A stretch of 19,300 nt of DNA from CAWIHK01 sp963835935. Its GTDB lineage: Bacteria > Bacteroidota > Ignavibacteria > UBA10030 > CAVZMI01. A program made the position numbers and the translations under genes. The notes below the pieces were generated by a model. The model was not told where the DNA came from. It was given only the letters and a program-made list of their open reading frames with translations, and ran no database searches. Position 1 is the first letter of the stretch. Each line of letters begins with the position of its first letter. Shown here in pieces: positions 1-7,494 of the stretch. Location: positions 1-19,300 of the forward strand of contig CAWIHK010000003.1 of the NCBI GenBank assembly GCA_963835935.1, given 5' to 3'.

Positions 1-3
1 CAT
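1..3 (-). CDS. Start codon of a sixth esterase copy (partial, body outside window)
   Basis: Bases 1-3 read ATG on the minus strand. The bases just upstream (minus-strand GGTAATGT before the ATG) match the leader of the esterase starting at 5301 base for base. A decayed hydrolase tail lies just upstream, as at other copies in the array. The call rests only on the leader and this context, because no coding sequence of the copy is inside the window. Confidence 0.55.
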
Positions 4-21
4 ACATTACCTCAAATATAA

Positions 22-50
22 AAGGACATTAATGTTGTTTTTTTTGGATC
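22..50 (-). pseudogene. Probable remnant of alpha/beta hydrolase 3' end
   Basis: Minus-strand bases here decode to K-N-N-I-N-V, resembling the K-N-I-D-V-H end of the hydrolase at 10903. The stretch sits where other scars sit, between a sorting-domain end (86) and the next esterase start (3). The match is short and the flanking bases are degenerate, so this is the weakest of the three scars. Confidence 0.45.
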
Positions 51-85
51 CTGCTTTACGATAAATTTTAATTGGATTCTTTTTC

Positions 86-259
86 TTATTTCGTTAAAAT
101 AATTTTATTCGACTTTTCACCCTCCGGAGTTCGTAAACTGCAGATATATACTCCGCTCGAAACCGCACAATTGGAATCATTTTACCGTTCCATCTTACTG
201 TGTGTTCCCCGGTCTTCTCATCGGCTTTAAGAAGTCTGCAAATCTTCTGGCCGTTTATA
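86..259 (-). pseudogene. Out-of-frame T9SS sorting domain of the adjacent esterase
   Basis: This stretch aligns base for base with the 3' end of the esterase at 3514-5301, including the closing K-I-I-L-T-K-stop at 86. Two gaps separate it from its gene. A 2-base deletion near 260 creates the TAA that ends the upstream reading frame, and a further 1-base deletion lies near 180. Together they remove three bases, so the last part returns to the original frame, but behind a stop codon. Either the sorting domain is truly lost from the gene at 260-1912, or the assembly has errors here. The density of other decay in this gap favours real loss. Confidence 0.8.
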
Positions 260-1912
260 TTAAATAATCAATTCAACATGTCCATCTTTCGGGACATTGT
301 AACGGATTGTTACACCCGATCCGTTGTTCGAAGTACCACCACCGATTGAAAATGGATTTGGCGAAGAACCTATATCCAACTGCGAATTGATTTTGTTCGA
401 TCCTGAAACTGAATTGCGATTTACCAGATCACCATGTACCTGAAACTCCCACAAAGAATATCCATACGCTGTACTTCGTTTAGTTCCGTACATTCTGATG
501 TATCGGTCTTCAATCGGAGAGAATGAAATATCATCAGTTCCTCCGTCTCCATACGCAGTTGAATAGACAGTCTTCCAGTTCAAGTCATCTGACGATACAT
601 CAATGCTATATGCGACCCCGTATGCAGCTTCCCAGAATAATGTCACGCCTTTAATGATACAAGTATCCTGCAGATCAATTGAAATCCATTGCGGATCGCT
701 GAATGGAGTGGACCAGCGCGTACCGAAATTACCGTCGGTTACATTTTGAGCCGGATAAGAAGTATTCTCGATTGCAGAACATTCCGTCGGTTTGCCAACT
801 GCAATATTCGGCAGTAATACGTTAATGTACGAGGGTTGCATTGAAAGTACAGTATCACCTGTTGAATAAATCCCTTTCGCGTATACTGCATAACCACCTG
901 CTGGCGCATCATTCCAGGTCAGTGTGTAAGGTGGATTTTCGATGTCGCTCAAAATGGATTGGTTCGCATAAAAAATTATTTTTGCAAAGACTTCGGTCGA
1001 TTTGGGTGTTGCACTTATCTCAATATTACTATGAAGTGGATATGTTGTATTATTTGCAGGCGATGCCATTTTCAACGCCATCAATTTCGGATGATTATAG
1101 AAAAAATCGATAACAAGATCCGTGGAATTTAATGGATTTGATAACCAGGAGTGGCCGCCATATGTGAATTGATATAATGCCACATCGGCTCCAGTGGCAG
1201 GCGCTCTCCATTCGTAACCGATAACCCCCGGTTGATTACAAATTGTATCCGGTATGTCTACACATTGATTGTGATGTTTCCAAATTTTCATTAATGAATC
1301 GACCCCCGGCGCGAATCCAGCCATACCGGTATAAGGAACGGTGGGATCGTTCAATGCATGAATGTGCAATATTGGAATCGGTTTTTTAATTTTGTCTTCC
1401 AGGCCTGCAACATCGAGTAATCCTTCAACAGGTGCGACTGCGGCAATTTTATTCGATAATTCCACTGCCAATCGGTAGCACATGAATGCACCATTTGAGT
1501 GGCCGGTTGCAAATATTTTATTGGAATTGATATTGTATCGTGACTTCATCGTATCAATAAGAGATGAGATAAAACCAACATCATCTGTACTAAATCCGGA
1601 ACCTTGGCCAATATTCCATCCGCGATTTCCATTTTCTACTGATCCATACGGGAAGACGACGATGTATTCAAATGCTTCCGCGCGTCTGGGATCCTGAAAT
1701 CCCGAGGCAGTGTACGTGGTTGAAAAATTAGAAGGGTCAGTATTATATCCATGTAGTGCCAGAATGAGAGAGTAGGGTTTTGAACCGTCATAACTTGATG
1801 GCACGTGAACTATATATGATCTATTTATTCCGTCATAAACAAAGGAGTATTCCTGGGCAGAAAGTTCACAGAAAAAAATGAAGAGCGAGACCAATATAAT
1901 AAGTTTTTTCAT
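260..1912 (-). CDS. Secreted CE1/LpqC-like esterase with Ig and F5/8 C domains, sorting domain broken
   Basis: A 550-residue secreted esterase. Residues 1-20 form a signal peptide (probable cleavage after SAQ). An alpha/beta-hydrolase domain of the PHB-depolymerase/CE1 (LpqC-like) type spans about 21-275. The oxyanion-side H54-G55, nucleophile S139 in G-H-S-N-G, D189 in N-D-P-T-V-P-Y and H254 in G-G-H-S-W are all present. A Big_7-like Ig domain (about 278-363) and an F5/8 type C domain (about 367-495) follow, the latter likely carbohydrate-binding. The protein stops inside the sorting domain, after V-E-L-I-I, because of a 2-base deletion at 260. The esterase domain is the most divergent of the five copies, while its F5/8 part and linker are close to the copy at 9103, suggesting mosaic descent. 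The gap upstream holds scars rather than an obvious promoter. Substrate unknown; ester-substituted polysaccharide is plausible. Confidence 0.85.
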   Translation of the reverse strand: MKKLIILVSLFIFFCELSAQEYSFVYDGINRSYIVHVPSSYDGSKPYSLILALHGYNTDPSNFSTTYTASGFQDPRRAEAFEYIVVFPYGSVENGNRGWNIGQGSGFSTDDVGFISSLIDTMKSRYNINSNKIFATGHSNGAFMCYRLAVELSNKIAAVAPVEGLLDVAGLEDKIKKPIPILHIHALNDPTVPYTGMAGFAPGVDSLMKIWKHHNQCVDIPDTICNQPGVIGYEWRAPATGADVALYQFTYGGHSWLSNPLNSTDLVIDFFYNHPKLMALKMASPANNTTYPLHSNIEISATPKSTEVFAKIIFYANQSILSDIENPPYTLTWNDAPAGGYAVYAKGIYSTGDTVLSMQPSYINVLLPNIAVGKPTECSAIENTSYPAQNVTDGNFGTRWSTPFSDPQWISIDLQDTCIIKGVTLFWEAAYGVAYSIDVSSDDLNWKTVYSTAYGDGGTDDISFSPIEDRYIRMYGTKRSTAYGYSLWEFQVHGDLVNRNSVSGSNKINSQLDIGSSPNPFSIGGGTSNNGSGVTIRYNVPKDGHVELII

Positions 1913-1924
1913 ATGTTTTCCATT

Positions 1925-2010
1925 TTAATAAAGGTTAAGATTATTTAAAAAATCTATTACAATTATTTTTATCAATTCACTTCATTGTGGAAACAAAAAT
2001 GATTCGATTT
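1925..2010 (-). pseudogene. Remnant of alpha/beta hydrolase 3' end
   Basis: Read on the minus strand, the last 21 codons give S-E-L-I-K-I-I-V-I-D-F-L-N-N-L-N-L-Y-stop after a Q-stop pair. The intact hydrolase ends S-E-L-V-N-G-I-V-I-D-F-L-K-N-I-D-V-H-stop. The arginine codon AGA before S-E-L has become TGA. Farther upstream the catalytic-histidine motif S-N-H-F is still readable, one base out of frame. The stop of this relic lies 12 nt before the esterase start at 1912, the same spacing as between the live hydrolase and its esterase. Confidence 0.85.
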
Positions 2011-2160
2011 CGGAAAAATACACGACTGGAATCATCTTTATCGTTTTGTCGTATAACGTGATCTCCAGTCTTCTCATCGCTCTGAGAAGGCTGCAAATCT
2101 TCTAGCCGTTAATATTAGATAATCAGTTTATATTTCTGGACACTGCAATGGTCATATTCA
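2011..2160 (-). pseudogene. Remnant of a T9SS sorting domain from a lost esterase
   Basis: The stretch aligns with the sorting domain of the esterase at 3514-5301 around I-N-G-Q-K-I-C and D-D-S-S. A stop replaces the Q of N-G-Q-K, and small indels are present. Its 3' part is missing; it runs straight into the hydrolase relic at about 2010. No esterase body remains between it and the AraC gene. The rest of the gap, about 2161-2292, shows nothing I can identify. Confidence 0.75.
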
Positions 2161-2292
2161 TGTTTTTCGCCTCATCGATTTTTGTTAGAATGAATGACAA
2201 TTGCAGTGAATAGCGATAGTAAATAAAACAAAATTAGGAAAGGATTTCGACCGAATTTATAATTTAGTACATAATAAAACGGAGGACATTAA

Positions 2293-3378
2293 TCAAGAAT
2301 TAAGTTTTACAAACTTTGTAGGTGTCATCCCGGTTTGTCTTTTAAATGCTGTATTGAATGATGATTTTGAATTGAATCCCGATTCATAAGCAACTGCGAG
2401 AATTGTTTTATTATTTATTGGAAGTTGTTTCAAAAGCCGCTTACTCTCTTCTATTCGATATCGGTTGATGAAGTCACAAAAGTTGGCGTTGAAAGATTCG
2501 TTCACAATACGCGATAGATACGGAACCGAGACGAGGAGTTTTTTCGAAACATTTGTCAGTGTTAATGATGGATCGAGATAGATTTTTTGTTGTTCCATCA
2601 GCGATAGTAGTTTTCTTTTATATAATTCCTTATCCGATTCCTTAAGATCAAAGCCCTGATATTTTTTTGTGAAAGAGAATATTTCCGGCTTTTTTAACCC
2701 GATGAAAACTGTACAATTGAATAAAATGAACAATACGGTTAAAAGAAGTGTATCGGAATAAGGGCAGAGGTTATACAATTTCCAGAGATCGATAGCCACA
2801 AATATGTGTAATTGCATGAGCCAAACTACAATGTATCCGCATAAAACCATACGCAACCAGGCAAGACGGGGTTCATCGATTGGTGAAAAGAAAGATTTTA
2901 TCTTGGGTCTCAACAGGATAATGGCAGCTACGATATAAGTCAAAATATGAACAAGCACTGCGATACTTCCAATTACACGGAAAGAAGATTGCCAATGCAC
3001 ATTTATTTCTAAGAAATTTGTTCTTATGAATAAAAATGCCATCGCAGCAAAAAATGGAATAAAATGGAGAGCATCTCTCCGATGAATTTGAAATTCTACA
3101 TTGATAACCGATTTTATATAGAAGAATAACAATGGGCCAAATAAAAATGAAATTTGGCTCATAAGGTATATGATGCTGTAGTGTTTCATAAATACTGCGC
3201 CTGCACCCATACTCATCGTAAAAATATAAGCAACATAAAGCGCGAAAATTACCAGTATCGTTCCGAAGATTCTATTGCTTGTGATTATTCCTTTCCGGTG
3301 CTGGAAGAAAAATGCGGACAAGAAGGCAGATTGGAAAATCGCAATGATGCTGATTACGTTATAGATATTTAGTGTCAT
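2293..3378 (-). CDS. Membrane-bound AraC-family transcriptional regulator
   Basis: A 361-residue protein with a hydrophobic N-terminal half (about 1-230; six to seven likely membrane helices) and a cytoplasmic C-terminal AraC-type double helix-turn-helix domain (about 255-358). The second HTH has the family's typical pattern A-Y-E-S-G-F-N-S-K-S-S-F-N-x-A-F-K-R-x-T-G-M-T-P. Multi-pass membrane AraC regulators are common in Bacteroidota, and their signals are mostly unknown. A minus-strand AGGG lies about 9 nt before the ATG, and a promoter-like pair precedes it (3450-3478), so it may be expressed separately from the esterases. Lying inside the array, it is the best candidate regulator of the esterase genes; that link is inferred from position only. 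It is flanked on its 3' side by a decayed sorting domain, so it may mark the site of a lost esterase. Confidence 0.9.
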   Translation of the reverse strand: MTLNIYNVISIIAIFQSAFLSAFFFQHRKGIITSNRIFGTILVIFALYVAYIFTMSMGAGAVFMKHYSIIYLMSQISFLFGPLLFFYIKSVINVEFQIHRRDALHFIPFFAAMAFLFIRTNFLEINVHWQSSFRVIGSIAVLVHILTYIVAAIILLRPKIKSFFSPIDEPRLAWLRMVLCGYIVVWLMQLHIFVAIDLWKLYNLCPYSDTLLLTVLFILFNCTVFIGLKKPEIFSFTKKYQGFDLKESDKELYKRKLLSLMEQQKIYLDPSLTLTNVSKKLLVSVPYLSRIVNESFNANFCDFINRYRIEESKRLLKQLPINNKTILAVAYESGFNSKSSFNTAFKRQTGMTPTKFVKLNS

Positions 3379-3449
3379 AATAGTTTACCCTGTTGACAAA
3401 AATCGGTTTTCGCCAAAAAGTATCAAGAATCACATAAAAACCCTTGGGA

Positions 3450-3478
3450 AAAGTAGCATAATTCCTGAACAACTGCAA
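3450..3478 (-). promoter_or_regulatory. Possible promoter of the AraC regulator
   Basis: On the minus strand TTGCAG (3478-3473) and TACTTT (3455-3450) are separated by 17 bases, about 70 nt before the AraC start. The layout (C-TTG, 20 bases, then TA) recurs before the amylase gene and the hydrolase gene. It is loosely compatible with the Bacteroidota TTTG / TAnnTTTG pattern. No transcription data support it. Confidence 0.4.
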
Positions 3479-3513
3479 GGTTCGAAAATATTTTCCAAAT
3501 TTGTTTGCAACTT

Positions 3514-5301
3514 TTATTTTGTCAAAATAATTTTGCTCGACTTTTCACCCTCCGGAGTTCGTAAACGACAAATATATACTCCGCTCGAAACCACATGACT
3601 GGAATCATCTCTACCGTTCCATGTTACAGTATGTTCTCCGGTCATCTCGTCGGCTTTGAGAAGGCTGCAAATCTTCTGCCCATTGATATTGTAGATAATC
3701 AACTCAACCTGTTCATCCTTCGGAATACAATAATGAATAACCGTTCCTGAATTTATTCCAGAAGATTGATTACTTGAAGAAGATGGATTTGGTATAATTG
3801 TCATATTCAGAAGATGTTTATTGACTGTTTTATTTGAAACAGAAACATCTCTGATAAAATCCCCATGGATCTGAAATTCCCACAATGAATAACCGTATGG
3901 AGTTCCACGCTTGATTCCGTACATTCTTACATATCGAGTTTCAATCGGAGGGAAAGAAATATATTCAGTACCTCCATTTCCCGATGTAGCAGTGTAAACG
4001 GTTGTCCATGTTTTTTTGTCTTGCGAGACATCGATATTATAAGCAAATCCATACGCTGTTTCCCAGAAAAGGGTAACACTATTAATTCGGTAAATTCCCT
4101 GAATGTCTACTGAAATCCATTGAGGATCACTGAAGGGAGTCGACCATCGAGTCAAGAAATCACCGTCAAAGGCATTTTCTTTTGGATATAAATTACTCTC
4201 GATTGCAGAACACTCAGCCGGTTTATGAAGTGCAACATTTGGCGACATAGCATGTACCAGTTTAAGATTCGATGAGATCACACTTGTTCCATCGGCAAAA
4301 AAAGCTTTTGCGTAGATTATGTAGTCGTCGGGTTGAATATTATTCCAGAGAAATAAATAAGGTGGAAGAGAGCTTTCGTATAATTTATCCGAGTTAGCAT
4401 AAAACTCGACTTTTGTCGCCGGTATACTCGATTCAACTAAAGCGCTCAACTGGATATTTGAATAAGCGTCGAAGTATGTATTTGACGGTGAGTTTAATAT
4501 TACATTAGCTTGTCGTTTTGGATGTGTATAAAGAAAATCGACGACGAGGTCGGCGCAATTAAGAGGGGAGATCAACCACGCATGTCCGCCGCGGCTATAA
4601 ATGTATTGTACAAGATCAGCGCCGGTACCCGGAGCTAACCATTCTCGGCCGATAACTCCGTTTAAATTATAAACCGTGTCCGGTTTATTTGAACATTGAT
4701 TTACGTTTTTCCAGATATTCATAAGTGAATCAACTCCGGGAGTATTCGGAGCTCCATCGTACGGGACATCGGGATCATCTACGGCATGGATATCGATGAT
4801 GGGCATCGGTGAAGAAATATCGCTTGGCGGAATGTATGCCATCAATCCTTCGACAGCAGCTATTGCGGAAATTTTTGTCGACAATCTTACAGCCAGAGTG
4901 TAGCATAAGTACGCACCGTTGGAAGCGCCGGCGGCATAAACTCTCTTCGAATCGATATTGAAATCGGCTTTTAGAGTATCAATTAATTCGGAGATAAAAT
5001 CGACATCATTATCGGCACCACCATTACCGATATTCCACACGTCATTGATGCCTTGCGGATAGGCTGCGATGTAACCCATAATTTCAGCCCGTTCATTGAA
5101 TCCATTTTTGTAAAGTGAACTGTCGTTTCCTTCGTGTCCATGGAGCACAACCATAAGCGGATATGGCGATGAACCGTCATAGCATTTAGGAACATAGAGA
5201 AGATAAGCTCTATTAAATCCATTATGCTTGATGAAATGCTCCTGCGCCGAAAGTTGGGCGAAGGAGAAGGAGAGTGTGAGGATGAGGAAAATAGTTTTCA
5301 T
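3514..5301 (-). CDS. T9SS-secreted CE1/LpqC-like esterase with Ig and F5/8 C domains
   Basis: A full-length copy of 595 residues. Order: signal peptide 1-19, esterase domain about 20-262, Big_7-like Ig domain about 265-350, F5/8 type C domain about 355-482, T9SS C-terminal domain about 500-595. The last contains I-P-N-P-S, Y-N-I-N-G-Q-K and the terminal S-G-V-Y-I-C-R-L and K-I-I-L-T-K. Triad: S127, D176, H240, with H54-G55 on the oxyanion side. The nucleophile motif is G-A-S-N-G instead of the G-H-S-N-G of its sisters, a His-to-Ala change beside the serine. This is compatible with GxSxG but could alter activity. It starts 15 nt after the stop of the previous esterase, so it is probably translated from the same mRNA. 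The sorting domain predicts export across the outer membrane and surface attachment or release. Confidence 0.9.
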   Translation of the reverse strand: MKTIFLILTLSFSFAQLSAQEHFIKHNGFNRAYLLYVPKCYDGSSPYPLMVVLHGHEGNDSSLYKNGFNERAEIMGYIAAYPQGINDVWNIGNGGADNDVDFISELIDTLKADFNIDSKRVYAAGASNGAYLCYTLAVRLSTKISAIAAVEGLMAYIPPSDISSPMPIIDIHAVDDPDVPYDGAPNTPGVDSLMNIWKNVNQCSNKPDTVYNLNGVIGREWLAPGTGADLVQYIYSRGGHAWLISPLNCADLVVDFLYTHPKRQANVILNSPSNTYFDAYSNIQLSALVESSIPATKVEFYANSDKLYESSLPPYLFLWNNIQPDDYIIYAKAFFADGTSVISSNLKLVHAMSPNVALHKPAECSAIESNLYPKENAFDGDFLTRWSTPFSDPQWISVDIQGIYRINSVTLFWETAYGFAYNIDVSQDKKTWTTVYTATSGNGGTEYISFPPIETRYVRMYGIKRGTPYGYSLWEFQIHGDFIRDVSVSNKTVNKHLLNMTIIPNPSSSSNQSSGINSGTVIHYCIPKDEQVELIIYNINGQKICSLLKADEMTGEHTVTWNGRDDSSHVVSSGVYICRLRTPEGEKSSKIILTK

Positions 5302-5316
5302 ACATTACCTACAGTT

Positions 5317-7482
5317 TTAGTGAACATCAATTTTGACGAATTCACCATGGACCTGGAATTCCCACAATGAATATCCATAAGGCGTACTTCGTTTAGTTCC
5401 GTACATTCTAACATAACGCGCTTCAATCTGAGGGAAAGAAAGATATTCATTACCTCCCTTTCCCGAAGTAGTGCTATAAACAGGTGTCCATGTTTTTTTA
5501 TCTTCTGAGACATCGATGTTATAAGCAAGTCCACAAGCTGCTTCCCAGAAAATTGTCACTCCATCGATTCTATAAATCCCTTGCAGGTCAACCAATATCC
5601 ATTGAGGATCGCTGAAGGGAGTCGACCACCGCGTTGAAAAATCTCCGTCGAAAGCATTTTGCGCCGAATAGTGACTGCTTTCTATTGCAGAACATTCGCT
5701 CGGTTTATGAATAGCCAGATTTGGCCGCATAACATGAATTTGCTTTGGGTCCGGAGATATAAAACTTCTTCCGTCAGAACTGACGGCTTTTGCATAAATC
5801 AGATAATCATTTTGCGGGACACTTTTCCAATTGAATGAATATGGCGGCTTGGGACATTCGCTTAGCTTTGTCGAGTCGGCATAGAATTCGATCTTCGCTA
5901 CAGGAATTGTTGATTCCACAGTTGCCGCTAATTCGATATTTGTGAATGCATCAAAACTTGTGCTGACAGGAGAAGTAAGCGTGACTTTCATAGGATGAGT
6001 ATAAAGGGACTCGGCAACGAGATCGATACATCTGATGAGATCACCATGAACCTGAAATTCCCACAACGAATAACCATACGGTGTACCTCGTTTAGTTCCG
6101 TACATTCTTACATACCGGGTTTCGATTGGCGGGAAGGAAATATATTCATTACTTCCATTTCCCGAAGTAGTGTTATAAACAGTTGTCCATGTTTTTTTAT
6201 CTTCCGAGACATCTATATTATAAACGAGTCCGTGCGCTGTTTCCCAGAAAAGTGTGACGCCATTGATTCGATAAATTCCCTGCAGGTCTACCGAAATCCA
6301 TTGCGGATCGCTGAATGGAGTTGACCATCTCGTCGAAAAATCTCCGTCGAAAGCACTTTGAGCCGGATGGAAACTGTATCCAATTGCAGAACATTCTGCC
6401 GGTTTATGAAGTGCAATGTTTGGTGACAAGACATGAACTTGTTTCAGATTTGACGAGATCACGCTTGTTCCATTTGCAAAAAAAGCTTTTGCATAAATCA
6501 CATAATCATTTTGAGGGACACTTTTCCAATTGAACGAATACGGCGGCTTAGAACATTCGTTTATCTTCGTTGAGCCGGCAAAAATTTCGACCTTTGTCAC
6601 AGCAATCGTCGATTCCACATTTGCTGCTAATTCGATATCAGCGGGTGCGTCAAAACTAGTACTAACGGGAGAAGTAAGTGTAACTTTCGTCTCTCGATTC
6701 GGATGATTATAGAAAAAATCGACAATAAGATCTGTACAACCGACCGGGAAATTTAACCAGGCATGTCCGCCATGAGAATAAATATAAAGTAAAAAATCTG
6801 CTCCCGTTTTTTTTGCATTCCATAGCTGGCCGATAACTCCATTTAAATTGTAGACAGTATCCGGTTTGTTTGAACATCGATTCTTATTCTTCCAGATATT
6901 CACGAGTGAATCAACTCCAGGAGCGTAGTCTGTCCCACTGTAGAGGACTGCGGGATCATCGAGAGCATGGATATCGATTATTGGTATTGGTGAAGAAATA
7001 TCGTTAATCAGAAAGCCCGCCAATAATCCTTGAACAGGAGCTATTGCGGATATTTTCTTCGGCAATTTGACAGCCAGAGTGTAGCATAAGTAAGCACCAT
7101 TCGAATGACCGGTTGCATAAACACGTTTTGGATCGATATTATAATTCGCTTTGAGTGTATCGATTAATTCAGAAATGAAATCGACATCATCATCATCACC
7201 GCCATTACCAACATTCCACGCTCCATTGATTCCTTTAGGATAGACTGCGATGTAACCCATGATTTCGGCTCGTTCATTGAATCCATTTTTGTAAAGCGCG
7301 CTGTCGTTTCCTTCACGTCCATGAAGCGCAATAATGAGCGGATATGGTGATGAACCATTGTAGCATTTAGGAACATAGAGAAGATAAGCTCTATTTAATC
7401 CGTTGTGTTTGATAAAATGCTCCTGCGCCGAAAGTTGGGCGAAGGAGAAGGAAAGTGCGAGAATAAGGAAAATAGTTTTCAT
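5317..7482 (-). CDS. Secreted esterase with doubled Ig+F5/8 module and hydrolase-derived tail
   Basis: The longest copy, 721 residues: signal peptide 1-19, CE1/LpqC-like esterase about 20-262 (H54-G55, S127, D176, H240), Ig 265-350, F5/8 C 355-480, then a second Ig (about 497-583) and second F5/8 C (587-713). The second module begins with C-I-D-L-V-A-E-S-L-Y-T-H-P, the end of an esterase domain (C-T-D-L-I-V-D-F-F-Y in the sisters). The gene therefore looks like two tandem copies joined by a deletion that removed one sorting domain and one esterase domain. There is no T9SS domain. The protein instead ends V-K-I-D-V-H, matching the last residues of the alpha/beta hydrolase (L-K-N-I-D-V-H). After D176 the usual V-P-Y is V-L-Y. 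It starts 12 nt after the previous stop, with GGAG upstream. Without a sorting signal it may stay in the periplasm. Confidence 0.88.
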   Translation of the reverse strand: MKTIFLILALSFSFAQLSAQEHFIKHNGLNRAYLLYVPKCYNGSSPYPLIIALHGREGNDSALYKNGFNERAEIMGYIAVYPKGINGAWNVGNGGDDDDVDFISELIDTLKANYNIDPKRVYATGHSNGAYLCYTLAVKLPKKISAIAPVQGLLAGFLINDISSPIPIIDIHALDDPAVLYSGTDYAPGVDSLVNIWKNKNRCSNKPDTVYNLNGVIGQLWNAKKTGADFLLYIYSHGGHAWLNFPVGCTDLIVDFFYNHPNRETKVTLTSPVSTSFDAPADIELAANVESTIAVTKVEIFAGSTKINECSKPPYSFNWKSVPQNDYVIYAKAFFANGTSVISSNLKQVHVLSPNIALHKPAECSAIGYSFHPAQSAFDGDFSTRWSTPFSDPQWISVDLQGIYRINGVTLFWETAHGLVYNIDVSEDKKTWTTVYNTTSGNGSNEYISFPPIETRYVRMYGTKRGTPYGYSLWEFQVHGDLIRCIDLVAESLYTHPMKVTLTSPVSTSFDAFTNIELAATVESTIPVAKIEFYADSTKLSECPKPPYSFNWKSVPQNDYLIYAKAVSSDGRSFISPDPKQIHVMRPNLAIHKPSECSAIESSHYSAQNAFDGDFSTRWSTPFSDPQWILVDLQGIYRIDGVTIFWEAACGLAYNIDVSEDKKTWTPVYSTTSGKGGNEYLSFPQIEARYVRMYGTKRSTPYGYSLWEFQVHGEFVKIDVH
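5332..6735 (-). repeat. Direct repeat of the Ig+F5/8 module inside one esterase gene
   Basis: Two direct copies of about 700 bp, at 6735-6031 and 6030-5332, encode residues 250-484 and 485-717. Both contain the stretch K-V-T-L-T-S-P-V-S-T-S-F-D-A and the motif T-R-W-S-T-P-F-S-D-P-Q-W-I. The copies differ at many positions, so this is an old duplication or a fusion of diverged paralogues, not an assembly stutter. Confidence 0.88.
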
Positions 7483-7494
7483 ACAACTCCAGCT

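Noticed and set aside
1850..1912. Possible lipoprotein cysteine (residue 15) in the signal of the esterase at 260-1912
   Set aside because: The bases before the cysteine give F-I-F-F-C, which lacks the small residues of a lipobox; cleavage after SAQ as in the sisters fits better.
3484..3512. AT-rich palindrome after the esterase stop at 3514
   Set aside because: The stem is almost all A-T with no clear T-run; chance palindromes are common in this composition.
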